Shown here piece by piece: positions 37,413 through 50,100 of a DNA stretch of 64,000 nucleotides (the stretch's first letter is position 1; each line of letters opens with the position of its first letter). Source of the stretch: Ampullaceana balthica (lineage: Eukaryota > Mollusca > Gastropoda > Lymnaeidae); contig CALYLW010000177.1 in NCBI GenBank assembly GCA_944989445.1, positions 434,556-498,555 of the forward strand. The letters run 5' to 3'. Under the pieces are notes generated by a model. It had not been told where the DNA came from and made no database searches. It saw only the letters and a list, made by a program, of their open reading frames with translations. Position numbers and translations under genes: made by a program.

Positions 37413-40400
37413 TTAAATATCAAGAATTTCCTTAAAGACGATATTTTTCGTGAAGCATGCATCGCTTCCATTGACTAAATTGCCTTGGTCCTTCCCGCTG
37501 AGAACTTTTAAAGCAATGTCATATGAGATACGGACGCGTGAAAATGAAACGTACAGTTGTCCATGAGTGAAGACTGGTTCTGGCAAATATATGCCGACTT
37601 TATCTAGAGTTTGTCCTTGAGATTTGTTGATGGTCATAGCGAAAGCAAGTTTGATTGGGAACTCTCGTCTCCGTAAAACGAAAGGTAGATCTGTATTTGC
37701 AAGGGCTAACTCAATTCTTGGAATAAAAATTGTTGTCCCTTCTGCACGGCCAGTAAGTATTTTAGCAATTATAATGTGTTGTTTCAACGATTGTACCACA
37801 AATCGGGTCCCATTACAAAGTCCTCGCTTTGTGTTCAAATTGCGTAGTAGCATGATAATGGCTCCAACTTTTATATTTAAGGTATGTAGAGGCATTCCTG
37901 ATGGTGAAAGTCCACTTAAGAACTCGACAGGGTAATGGTTAGCATCTTCAGGGGTGGCGTCATCAATGACGTCTGTACTGAAATATGTCACTGTCTATCC
38001 GTCAAGTAAGTCGAGCACTTGTTGGTTCATTTCATCAACATGAGTGGGGGTTTTTTGGACAAAGAATCGCTTTGTTCGAAAATTGATGTACATTAGAAGC
38101 TTGTAAGCTGTGTCCAAATATTTGCTCTACCAAGGAACCTGTACAGACCATTTCACTTGGTATCTGGAATATGTGTTGATGAAGGCCGTAGTCATTTATA
38201 AGGCTCCCATCTCCAAGTTTGAGACGACAACTGCTGAAATTGGGATCTGTAGTTCGAACATTATTGTCCAGTTGTAAGACGTGAAATTTACTCCATAACG
38301 GGTGAAACTTTAGAGTTTCTTCAACAATGGCTGCTCTACTTCCATGAGGAAGAACTCGGAGGGTTTGTCTAAAATCTCCTACGAGTCAGAGGGTTTTCCC
38401 ACCAAAATGTAGATCATTTTTCATAATGTCTTGGAGAAGCTTATCTCTGCACCTAAGTGCATCCGCGGGAGCCATATTGGCTTCTTCCTAAATGATGGCT
38501 TTGTATTGTCTGATGAGGTTGGCTTCCCCTGATGTTAAACGTCTGATGAGTTTCGCTTCCTCTGAACGTCTGATGAGGTTGGCTTCCTCTGAACGTCTGA
38601 TGAGGTAGGCTTCCTCTGATGCTAAACGCATAGAAGAAACTGAATTTTCTAAGATAGGAATAGGTTATTTGAACTGGGAGTGATAAATTCTACCACCGTC
38701 AAGCAAATTTGCTGCAAGTCCTGTGGATGCCACAGGCAAGGCAACATCCCATTTCCCTCTAATGGAAGAAAGTAATTTTTTTTACAAATAAGTCTTGCTA
38801 CCCCCGGTCCACCAAGGAAAAAGCACTTAATAGAGTTGTAATTGGAATAAGCGGCAGTCATCACTTCTTGAAAAGCCTTCTTTTGTTTGCCATTAATGGA
38901 AATTTCCATTTCGGCCTCTTCTTCTGCCGCTTGCACTGTATTAAAGAACAGTGCAGGATTCGTAGAAGGAGCAATAGTAGGAGTTGTTAATCCAAACTCG
39001 TGACATCTTTTCCCATTTTCTATAAGCACATCTTCTATGTCCCTAAGGGCAAGATGAATACAAAGATTGCAAGTGTCTGAATAACCTTCATGTCGGGCAT
39101 AGTCTTCACAGAGATGTTCTTTATATTTAACAAGTAGGTCTGGTATATTTGGGGGAACTGCCATGATACAGAGATGGGCAAGCAGTTCGCGTAGTTGTTG
39201 TGGCATTTTTTCTGTTCCTGCTTCGTACAGTGTGAAATCCCAATTGTTTTCATCATTGAAAAGTCCTCGTTTTTTTGTGCTGCATCTTTGAAGGAAGGAG
39301 AAAGTAAACCATTTACTGTCTTCAAATCATCGTAATATGTTGTGCCAGTGACATGTAGCAGCAGCAGGTGTAGGCAGAACCTTTCCACATAGGAGGATAA
39401 ATTGACAGAGTACATACGACCAATTTTTTTATTGGCACCTCGTTTCCTCTGTTTCCATAGTCGGGTTATGTCATCAAATACGAAAGTTTGGGGTATGTCT
39501 GGGTACAAAATTGACCTTGCAGATGCATCGTGGATGTTTAAGTTAAACCAAGCAGTCAACGTGGTATGTCTGGTCTCAGCTCTGTCAATTGCTGGGTGGT
39601 GAATGTTATCTTCAGTAAAGTAGACGGACTGTTCCCCTGGGAGATGAACTTGCAAAGTATGTGAATTTTCATTCATTCTGAAACCAAAAAGTCTCCATGC
39701 TGCCTCTGGGGCGCTCACATATCAGAATCGAGAAATGTTTTGATTTCGTAATGTTGTAGGGTTTGATGTTCTTGAATAGTCACATTAGCGCAGTCGTGAC
39801 CCTTGTATAAATATTTTAAGAGATATTTCACGCTTTTCACTGATGCACAGCATTCAACATTAACATGGCAATTGTACTTTAACGAAGGATTGGATTGTAA
39901 GGTACAATCCAAGAGTTATCTATCCTCATGCCATTTATGATGGAATAACAACCATCATCTCTCCGCCTCTATCGAGGGCAGGGCCGTCTTAACGCATAGG
40001 CCCGTTGGGCATTTGCCCGGGGCCCCACGAGCATAGGGGCCCCATGGAAATATGTTTATTTATATATAATATGTTTATTTATTTTTTATTCCTGCAGGGG
40101 AGGGGCCCAACACTGTTTCTTTGCCCGGGGCCCAAACTGGTGTAAAGACGGCTCTGATCGAGGGTATCCATCAACATTGACTACCGTTTGACTTTGAAAG
40201 GGTTTTGGATAGTTCTTGGAGCACTCATCATCAACCATACATGGACAACGAAGATTATGTTCTCCGCAAGGGCCATGAACCATATGTTTTGTAACGATGG
40301 CATGTAGCATAGGATTTTGCGATATATCTGGAATCTCAGCCCAGACATGGTGGTCAATTGTGTCGGTGTCATTAGGTTTATCTTCAGGCGCTACCATGAT

Positions 40401-41213
40401 CAGTATATGTGCACGTGGAAGGCTAAGTTTTTTTACACTCTATGACATGGACTTTGGCCATGACTTCCCCCAAACGTTCACCTTTCAAAAGGTCTTGTAA
40501 CAGTGCTTCTAGCTTGAGTTTAAAAACTCTAGCAAATAAGTCAGGTCTAAATACAGCTGATTGAGCCTCATTAAGATTATCGACAATTTCAGGCCATTTT
40601 AGAATGCAGGTCATGGTTTTTAAAAAAATCAGGCTTTCCATGTTTGCGTACAATGGTCATTGCATCCTGGTAGTGATGAGCCATATTTCTGGGGCTTCCT
40701 TGAAAAGATGAAGGAAGAATAACAGGTTTTCCCGGAAGAATACCTTCCTCGGCTGCTGTGTTATGAATGTAATGTAAGGTGAACGTCTGTCATGAGACTC
40801 TCAATTAAAGGAGAGACACGGATTGGTTGTAAATGGACTTTGTTCTTAGAGCAACAATCACTAAATTTGTTGTCTTGAGGTCTTTCGGCATTGCAATATT
40901 TGCAGCGTATATTGAAATCGCCGCAACTGTGTGGTACGTGTAATTTTTCGTCAGACCTGTTCATGTCCACGACGACTGTGTTGGTGCGAGAAACTTTTTC
41001 ACGTCGATTTGCATGACGATCATTGTCCTTTATTCTGCTTCTTTGTTGATCTGTTAGTGCAGCACGGGCCATTCGTCGACGCTGTGCGTGTATTTATCGT
41101 TGACGGGCGGTGTCGTCCTGTGATCTGTTGCGACGCAGTTCTCGACGCCTTGCATTAATACGCCGCGTACCTTCTTCAATATTGCCGGCGGAACGCTGTC
41201 GTTTCGGTGGCAT
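37413..41213 (-). pseudogene. Helitron Rep-helicase (RepHel) pseudogene
   Basis: Starts at ATG 41213 with a basic N-terminus (MPPKRQRSAG). Recognisable blocks in order: a cysteine-containing N-terminal region (about 40760-41072), the 'helitron-helicase-like' Rep region with HGPCGEHN and, past the MITE, KYLLKYLYKGHD (about 39800), and a Pif1-type helicase. The Walker A is damaged (GGPGVARLI where GGPGGTGKT is expected, near 38800); motifs V/VI are preserved (AMTINKSQGQTLDKVG; LYVSFSRV, about 37490-37640). Breaks seen: in-frame stops near 41095 and 39970, a MITE insertion, and several frame changes between 37990 and 39040. No function is expected. Confidence 0.85.
39979..40156. mobile_element. 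178-bp hAT-type MITE inside the Helitron gene
   Basis: Starts CAGGGCCGTCTTAAC, and its other end is the inverse, ...AAAGACGGCTCTG. An exact 8-bp duplication, ATCGAGGG, flanks it (39971-39978 and 40157-40164), the hAT signature. GC-rich GGGGCCC blocks lie inside both ends. It interrupts the Rep region of the Helitron coding sequence. Confidence 0.88.
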
Positions 41214-41298
41214 GTTGTAAAGGAGTAACAGTAGTGATTAGCAAGAGTGACACAATTCAAGATGGTGACACAATACTGAATGATGACAAATTAAACAA

Positions 41299-41790
41299 CC
41301 CCGTAAAAACAAAGTTTTTGACTATAAATCCTTTATATATGAGACATAACTAAAAGTATCGATTATGTTCAAACGCGACAAACATATACAAACTGAAACC
41401 GAATTATCTCCCCTGGGTTTAAAACCGGGGGAAGGAGAGAGGGGGTGTGAACATCGACGATTGGCGTCAACGCGTTAACTCATCTCCTGGTGTTAAACAC
41501 GAGATGTGGTCATCGATGACTGGCGTGAAGTCAAGTGACCCGTAAAATGTAAACAATTGCTACTGATGCATATGGTTTATAGAGATAAACTAAAAGTGCA
41601 TTAATTTAATTACGGTACGTTCGATCGATCTGACATTTTGATACTATGCATTGTTAGGTGACACGGGTCTATGTGCTAAATTTCCGCTCGATCGCATCAC
41701 GGGAAGTGTGTCATTTTTAATTTTGTTTTTCCGCCCGCCCATGAGATGACGACAGAGACGGCCGTTAAGTTAACATAAGGGATTTAAAAA
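41299..41790 (-). repeat. Repeat A nested in the 5' region of the Helitron
   Basis: A full-length copy on the minus strand: AAATCCCTTATGTTAAC start, degenerate GACGACAGAGACGG in place of the microsatellite, GATCGATCGAACGTACC core, and GGATTTATAGTC end. The last part of this repeat is also present in both deletion derivatives. Confidence 0.75.
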
Positions 41791-42344
41791 CTGAACCAAA
41801 AATAACTCGTTTTGAACGTCCGCGTAAACGTGTTCAATATAATTGGCTGTAGGAGTCATATTATGTTTTTGAGGGACCAATCGTTATCGAGGACCGGACT
41901 GAACGGACAAAAAATTGCCTTTTATTATTATATATTTCATTTTAAGTGCCATATTTCTGATAATACATCGCTAAAATTTAATATTATGATAATTTTCTCT
42001 CTTTGCGTTTATTTGCAGTTCAATAAATCTCTAGGTTAAGTGAGTATGAATTCACCTTTTGTGTTTTTCATGTGTTTCTTATATACACATACTTGTTAAA
42101 TCATAATGCACAGAGCTTTATGTCTTATCACCGATTTTCCTACTGTATTATCTCCCACATGTCTTTATTATAATAATATAAATTTCCATCTTTATCTCAC
42201 CCACTAACACAATCTGAAATGACTGTACCCACCAAACACAAAAAAACTTACAAACATTGATTCTGTGTGTTTCGTTGCTGTCAGATTCTATTTGGATTTT
42301 TAAAAAACATGTTTGTTCTTATACATATTCTTTGATTCTTTGAT

Positions 42345-42630
42345 GGGGCGGGGTGGTCGAGTGGCAGCGCGCTCGACTGGCGTTCTGATGGTCACAGATT
42401 CGAAGCCTTGTGAAGGCAAGGATTTGTTCCCGAGCCTAGGGCGTCCCTGATTTACCCAGCTCCGAATGGGTACCTAACACTACGGTAGTTAGGCGGCTGG
42501 GTAATGCTTGGAACCCACAAAGCCGTGGCATGTGAACGCTGCATCACTTGCCAACAGATCATCTGTCATGGTCTGTGGACGCAATTATCTTCTGCATAGA
42601 AGGAGCGTCTGTATAGATAAGATAAGATCA
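42345..42630 (+). mobile_element. Complete tRNA-derived SINE with LINE-like 3' tail
   Basis: Head: A box TGGTCGAGTGGC (42354-42365) and B box GATTCGAAGCC (42397-42407). Body: GAATGGGTACCTAACACTAC; GGCGGCTGGGTAATGC. Tail: GACGCAATTATCTTC, the CTTCT-GCAT-AGAAG hairpin (42589-42602), GGAGCGTCTGTA and GATAAGATAAGAT. The last ~50 bp match the 3' end of the LINE that follows at 43740-43795. A truncated copy lies at 18733-18930. Confidence 0.85.
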
Positions 42631-42639
42631 GATTCATCT

Positions 42640-43795
42640 AGTCCTGCCTTTGTACATTTATTTTATCTTTAAAATTAAAGAAAATTCCCACAAACACATT
42701 TCTGGTTTAGCAATTTACAATGACATTTTTGGGCAGAAATTCATCCCCTATGAAACTGAGCATGTTAGTTTAATGGATGTGATAACAAAACCTCAAATCA
42801 TTGCACCAATAAAGGTTAACTCAGGAGTTCCACAAGGAACTGTGCTAGGTCCCTTACTCTTTTTAATTTATATAAATGATTTACCCAACAACATCTCAAC
42901 AGGTACAAAAGTTAGGTTATTTGCTGATGATTGTATAATCTATAGAACAATTAAATCAGAACAAGGTAGCACACTTTTACAAAAAGACTTAGATGAATTG
43001 ATAAAATGGGAAACTAACTGGAGTATGTCTTTCCACCCAGAAAAGTGTCAACTGTTAAGAGTAACAATGAAAAAGAAACAAATAAATTCAAAATATTACA
43101 TTTATGGAAAAGAACTGACCCAAACTAAAGATGCAAAATACTTAGGAGTCTTAATAAATGAGAAACTATCATGGAATCCCCATGTCAATGAAGTTATTAA
43201 AAAATCAAACAAAACCTTAGGCTTTATAAAAAGAAACTTTAACAAATGTAATAGAGATATAAAACTAAAATGCTACCTCACTTTGGTGAGACCTGTACTA
43301 GAATATGCATCTTCTATATGGGACCCATCCACCAAAGAAAACATTGATAAACTAGAACAAATTCAAAAAAGAGCTGCCAGATTCATTACTGGAGAATATT
43401 CAAAACTGACGAGAATAACACCATTAGTTAAATCATTAAACCTTGAAACACTAGAGGATAGAAGAACCAAGAGCAAAGTAGTAATCATACATAAAGCAAT
43501 TAATTCTAATTTAGAAATACAACACAAAGATAACTTAATACAACCCTCAGATAGACATAAGGATAAAAACACCTTTCTTATTCCGTATGCAAGAACAAAC
43601 ACATACAAGTTTTCCTTCTTCCCGTCCGGAATTCGGGCGTGGAATGGGTTGCCTGAAGAATCCAGGAAAACCAACACTTTATCAACATTTAAATCTCTAA
43701 TAAAAATGCAGGACTAAACACAAACCATAGATAAGCGTAAGACGCAATAATCTTCTGTATAGAAGGAGCGTCTGTAAACAGATAAGATAAGATAA
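42640..43795 (+). mobile_element. LINE, 5'-truncated, with intact 355-codon reverse-transcriptase frame
   Basis: The open frame 42650-43717 begins inside the RT and carries SGVPQGTVLGPLLFLIYIND (palm) and LFADDCIIY with the catalytic Asp pair, then YLGVLINEKLSW, EQIQKRAARFITG and the C-terminal FFPSGIRAWNGLPEE. The endonuclease and 5' part are missing. The 3'UTR is very short and ends in a hairpin (43752-43765) and (GATAA)n. The frame has no internal stop, so the insertion may be fairly recent. The motif set is that of the Jockey/CR1-like range. It lies ~250 bp upstream of gene 2. Confidence 0.85.
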
Positions 43796-44049
43796 GAAAA
43801 AAACATTCAAAATCCGCACATATAGATTAATTTACCCCAGGCAAGTTACTAACTAAATAAGTCTTGAAAATATATTTGATATAAATAATATGATCAGTTA
43901 ATTTTATGTGATTAAATTCTACCCTTGAGACATAGGAGAAATAATCACTTTTAAATAATTAAAAGATTATAGAATATGAAGAGTTTCGAAAAAAAATTAA
44001 ATATACTTAATAAAAAACATGTGAAGATAATTATTTTCCTACATTTCAG

Positions 44050-44154
44050 ATTAAATAGTTTCTGTCTGAGACCATTTCACCATGAGTTTAATTATGAGGA
44101 AGATTAGTTTACTTTTCTTGCTGACAATAAATTTTATTACAGCACAGCAAAACG
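44050..44154 (+). CDS. Gene 2 exon 1: 5'UTR end and signal peptide
   Basis: ATG 44082. 24 codons with a hydrophobic core, ISLLFLLTINFI, then TAQQN, a typical cleavage context. Phase 1 donor GTGAGT, as in gene 1. Confidence 0.85.
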
Positions 44155-47100
44155 GTGAGTTCTCCCCTATTTGTTTGTTGTTGTTTTTCCCCATTTTATT
44201 TTAAATTTCAGACATGTTTAAGGAAGATTAATAAGTAGCCTAATTGTACCGTACCGGGACTGTCCCTCTTTAGCAACGTTGCGTGTCGTCCTGTTTAATT
44301 TGATTCAGCATTTAAAATTAAAACTATTTCATATTATGTTCCCTGCATGTCCCATATAAGTTTATCGAAATAAACAATACGTCATTTCAATGCCTTGTCA
44401 TGTTTTGTCGTTTAATATGCGCTGCATGTGATCTTTATTGATCTTGAGTGATCTTGATTTTTAATTTTTAATTCGCTTCCAGGTGTCCTATTGATTTAAA
44501 TGTGTATATGCTTACCTATCTCCTAATTTAGTTAACAATTTTTATGAAATTTATTAGGCATCCTCGCTGGTACGTGATATAATTATAGTGTTTTCGAGGG
44601 AGTAACAATGAAAATATTGGAATCTATTATATATGAAATATAATTCAAAACATTGTAACATGATGTTTGATAGCCCTGGAAAGATATGTACATTTTCTTT
44701 ACAGCTGAAATATTTCCCATATCGGAAGACATTAAAAATTTTATGAAACGAAACATGCTTTTTAAAAATATCATTGAATGTACATTAAATAGAAGATATA
44801 TATATCTCGCGCAGCTGTAATGAACCGTCGCCATACTTTCACTCGATTTTTTAAGTGAGCGATATTATTTTAAAAAGATACAATAACGCATCATCTTATG
44901 TTTCTTAACTACGACTTGTAAAATTAGTCCCACTGATAATACAATTACCATTTCTGTTTTTGACCTACACTGAATAACTAATCAGAGACAGTCAGTTACT
45001 AAACAAATATTTTTAACATTATTATGTTTAGACACTTTCTTCTTTTTTCCTTACGAAATTTTGTGTGACCTATTTAGCATGTCTACAAGTTAATTTTCCG
45101 TTTGGCCTTAAATGGTTTGGATCTGATTGCAAGTACTTGTGTCACTGTAAGAACGATGTGGCTTGTAATGTAACCAATGGTGACTGTTCTAATGGATGTG
45201 CTATTGGATGGTTTGGTCCAGCTTGTCAGTACGGTAAGAAGAGTATTATTTTTTATGTTTAATTCAGAGAATCCAACAATTAGTGATAAATTTATTTCAA
45301 ATCTGGAATTCAGTCTTGGAATGGGTGGCCTGATCCAACCAGGATATTTTAAGAAACCATCAAGATTTAAAAGTCCAACAAAAATTAAAGAATTGATAGA
45401 AACCATGTATAAACATAGAACACAATAATATTCTATATAGATGGACAGTCGATATGAGATACAATAAGAAAAAATACAGTTAAAAGACATAAAATAATCA
45501 TACATTTAAATGAAGATGAATTTGTTTTTTTGCTTTAATTTTTTGTGTAACCACATCATTAACCTCAATCCATGCTTTTATTTCATGAAAGCTGACATGA
45601 TGCAAGACAGTAGTCTTCAAAATATGGGCCCAGTAAGCTTAACTAGCGATAACAACGATGAAACTTGTACTACTGTGTCCCCACTTCAAATCAGATGGAA
45701 TACAGATTTTCTCTTTACCTGGATGAGAATTATGGTTGACAAAAATGGTGAGAAACGTTACTAGAAAAGTAAAATTGAAGATTCTTAATAAAAGTTATTT
45801 TAGATGGATTCTGAGGGATTGATGATATGAATTTCTGATGAAATTAGAAATGTATTGAAATTTCCAATATGACCGCCGTTTTGCTTAAAATAGCTATTTT
45901 TTTTAAACATTTACATCTTCAGACTTCAGAAACAATTTATTTTGCATGCTTTTATTTAAGTCACACTGTTTGTATCTGTCAAATCTTTTAACGTAAAATT
46001 AAACCAATTCTGATGGGCCTAGAGAATTCAAAATTTTACCACAGATAGATCTTGGATGACAATGCATTGTATCAAAGTTTCAGATCGATCGAATGTACCG
46101 TAATTAAATTAATGCATTTTTTAGTTTATCTATATATATTTTTGTGTTTTTATCACTCACATCAATGAACCACACGTCAATTCGCCCTAGAGGGATATAA
46201 GTAATTTCAATGTATTGAACGTCAGAAGTGGATTGTAGAGAGTTATAACTATAACTTTAAATAAAAACAACCCGTAAAAAACCATGTTTTTGACTATAAA
46301 TCCTTTACGTATGAGACGTAACTAAAAGAATGTTCATTATAACACGCAGCGCAAGACCATCCAAAAATACAAAATTGCAGGTGTGTCGTAAAACGTGTTT
46401 AATATAATGCGCACCGATCAGGAATAGGTTTATAAAAAGTGTTGTCAGTAAAATACGCACCTTATTGCGCGACAGAAAGGTTGTTCAATATAATACGCAC
46501 CGCGACGCTCTATCTCAAAAAATAGCATGATACATAGGAATAAATAAAATAATCTAAAAAATCAATAATTTAATTACGGTACATGCGATCGATCTGAAAT
46601 TTTGATACATTGTTTTTATCATCGGTACGAAACTTCCTGCAAAATTTCAGCTCGCTATCTTGCGAGCAAGTGGGTTAAAAATCGATCAAAAGTTTTGGCG
46701 ACAAGCAAGCAAGCAAGCAAGGTCGGCCGCAGACACCACGAGTTAATATAAAGGATTTAAAAACACGAAATTTGTTAAGCTATGCCGGTCGAATTCTTAG
46801 TGTGATCGATTTGCCGACCTGGTGGTACGGGCTCAATTTTCAGTTGGGGAAATTGTTGTTTTTTTTAATACATACATTTTTAATTAATAATCTATCTTTT
46901 TACCACTATCAAATTTAAGTTATTGACAATGAAGTTTAACTAATTAAATTGAATTGATAATGTCGAAAAATCGATTTAAAAATTTTGATACTAAAAAGTA
47001 GAAAATAAAATATTTAAAAAATCTTTTCTTAAAAAGGACAAGCTTTTATTTGCATATAGAAAGTGCACTAAAAAAAAGAAAAGAAAATTTGTATATGATT

Positions 47101-50100
47101 TCAGTTAAAATCCGTGAACCTATCCACTGCACATAAAAGCGTGGGATCATCACAAGTCATTTCTCTTTGCTACTATTCTTTTGCATATACATAAATATTT
47201 CTAATTAATATGCTATTAGCATGTAAATGATCAAAGTTTTGAAACTTTTAATGTGTTAATATTCATACAAATTTGTATTTATGTTTCGCAGCCTTGTACA
47301 TGATAGAGATTTGTGATGAGCGCACCACGCTTTTATGTGCAGTGGATAGGTTCACGGATTTCACCTGAAATCCTAGAAAAAAAAATAATTTCTTCTTTTT
47401 AGTGCACTTTCTATATGTAAATAAAAGCGTGTCCTTTTTAAAAAAAGATTTGTTAAATATTTTTTTACTTCAATTTTTTCAAAAATGGGCATAATTGGAA
47501 TATTCAGATCTGGTAATAAAATTGTTGCATTCCAATAAGCAACTAGTTTTAAGTAAATTTTAAAAATCGACTTTCTAAAAACGCACTAATTTTATCTCAT
47601 TCAAATTTAGAAATTATTAATTTTAAAACGTAATCATAAATTCATTGAATTTCTTATACTTCATTGCCTTGATATAAGCGTATGAAATAGTCACAGAAAA
47701 TTTCAGTCAATCAAATTCAATTATTAAAGATATAATGTTTGGAAGGAAGAAAACAATGTAAAAAATGAATTTTTCCAGAAAGTTGAAATAATACCGTTAT
47801 TTATTAAATTATTATATTGATAATGTTCCATATACATATATATAGAGAGAGAGACAGACAGAGAGAGACAGACAGAGAGAAACTGACAGAGAGAGACAGA
47901 TAGAGAGAGAGACAGACCTAGAGAGACAAAGAGAGATACAGAGAGAGACAGATAGAGAGACAGAGAGAGACAGACAGAGAGAGACAGACAGAGAGACAGA
48001 GAGAAACAAACAGAGAGAGACAGACAGAGAGAGACAAACAGAGAGAGACAGTGAGAGAGACAGACAGAGAGAGACAGAGAGACAGACAGAGAGAGAGACA
48101 GACTTAGAGATACAGAGAGAGACAGAGAGAGATACAGAGAGAGACAGAGAGAGATAGATAGAGAGACAGAGAGAAACAGCCAGAGAGAGACAGCCAGAGA
48201 GAAACAGACAGAGAGAGACAGACAGAGAGACAGAGAGAAAAAGACAGAGAGAGACAGACAGAGAGAGACAGAGAGAGAGACAGACTTAGAGAGACAGACA
48301 GAGAGACACAGAGATACAGAGAGAGAGACCGAGAGAGATAGATAGAGAAACAGAGAGAAACAGACAGAGAGAGACAGACAGAGAGAGAGACAGAGAGAAA
48401 CAGACGGAGAGAGACAGACATATATATATCCCAATCTCTAGCTTCTGTAATGTCTAAGAAGCTTTTCTGATTGCTCACCTTATTTTCTATTTTTTATTTT
48501 CCTGGATTATTTTAGATACCTCAAAATTAGACAATAAGATCCGAAGCTTGACGTTGGCAATCCAGTTTCTCTCAGTGATATATCCTCTGTCAACGCCAAG
48601 GGTTTCAAATAATTTTAATGTTGATGAAGTTTTATCGCAAAATCAATTTTATAAATATTAACAATAGCTTCTGTGTATTTATAGCTACAAAATCTTTCTT
48701 CTTAAAATTGTTAGTATATTATTTTTGTTACTCATGTGAAGGAGAAATAAATAGTTACTAGAAAATAAATCAATAACTTTAATAAAATAATGAAGCCCAT
48801 TATGTATAATTTTCAATTTATTAAATACCCACATATTAGAAATTAATCTTTATTAATACTTTTTCTAGTTTCCTAAAGGAAATAATTTTGCGTTTTTTTA
48901 AAGAAATATCCGAAATTTTTCATGATAGAGTCGTAGTGACCAAATGCTAATAATAATTGATGTGGGATAGTTGTTAATGGAAGATTCATAAACCTGTAAA
49001 AAAATGGAAAAATGCTACAATTTTTATAAAATAACCTGTTAAAATTCATTTACAGATTAATTTTCTAAACGTATTGTACTTAACCAAAAAATGACAAATT
49101 TTTAAAAATTAGAGGGTCTTCTGCCTTAATTAATTAAATAATTTAACAAAGAAAACAATAAATATTTAAAAGATATTGATCTCAACACGGTCATTAGTTC
49201 ATCATATTTTCAAATCCTTGATAATAACTCGTAGCATCTTCTTTTCTGCTTGTGTGTCTGTCGCAAAAACTTTGGATCAAGTTTTAACCCACTGCCCGGT
49301 ATCCTATCGAGCTGAAATTTTACAGGCAGACTCGTGGTGACGATAAAGTGATTTATTAAAATTTCAAATCGATCGAATGGACTGATATTAAATTACTGAA
49401 TTTTTAGATTATCTCTGTATATCTGTGTAAATTTTTATGCTAGTCTGTCGTGGGGTGCGTTTTATGTTGAGCACTAGACGCCCCGCGGCGTAGCATAAGT
49501 CGCAGACTTGCTCATGGAGAGTGCAAAGAAAGTTGAGAAAGAACGGACACAAACTACAGCACGAAGAAATCAAAACAACGCGAGTGAACGTCGATTTGGG
49601 GGGGGGGAAGACGGTCAACTCATTGTTTATTTTCAAGACATTTGCAGGCGAAATTCGGTACACCCCTAACTTCTATGAAGTCAGCTGTAAAACTATAATC
49701 GGTTTAAAATCGGAGTTACATAATCGATAATCGATTTTCCAAAAAAAAACACGCAATTAATAACCCTTAATATGACTAACCCTCGCTAGGATCGGCCAAA
49801 CAAAGTTTATGTTTAAGGGATAGTAGTATTTAATGGGAGGCGGGTAACAACAACCTCAGTGTGCATGTCTTCACCTTTGCTCGTTATTTTTTATTTACTT
49901 GGTGCTGCTTTTTGTGTCTGTACTCTCACCCCCCCCCCAACCGTTCTTTGCGGGTATGCTATGCAATAAAGAGGTAAGAATGGGCACAAACATACATTTT
50001 AAAAAAAACAAAAAAAAACAATATATTCGCCGGGGCTTGAACCCAGGACCTTCCTCGCATGAGACGGACGTGTTAACCAGTACACTACGAATCTCACGTT

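Larger units (their letters stand above)
36971..41937 (-). mobile_element. Autonomous-type Helitron (family A), decayed, ~5 kb
   Basis: The 3' end is CTAG at 36971-36974 (minus strand) followed by T, preceded by the hairpin at 36983-36998. The 5' end near 41937 matches the deletion derivatives (AATAAAAGGCAA). Between them lies a broken Rep-helicase gene. A 178-bp MITE (39979-40156) and a repeat A (41299-41790) are nested inside. The start codon context at 41213 is the one retained in the derivatives. Confidence 0.88.

Noticed and set aside
42350..42425. tRNA gene
   Set aside because: Head of a SINE: the A and B boxes are present but the sequence continues into a repeated body and LINE-like tail.
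47724..48478. Long Ser-Leu-Cys-Val reading frames (236, 124 and 65 codons) on the minus strand
   Set aside because: They are translations of the GAGACAGACA tract in all frames; no domain, no splice context, no start-site logic.
48520..48660. Possible extra exon of gene 2 after an acceptor-like TTTTAG at about 48523
   Set aside because: The encoded peptide does not align with gene 1 exon 4, lacks the LCSVYVS strand, has no good donor in phase, and the exon at 58349 fills the place exactly.
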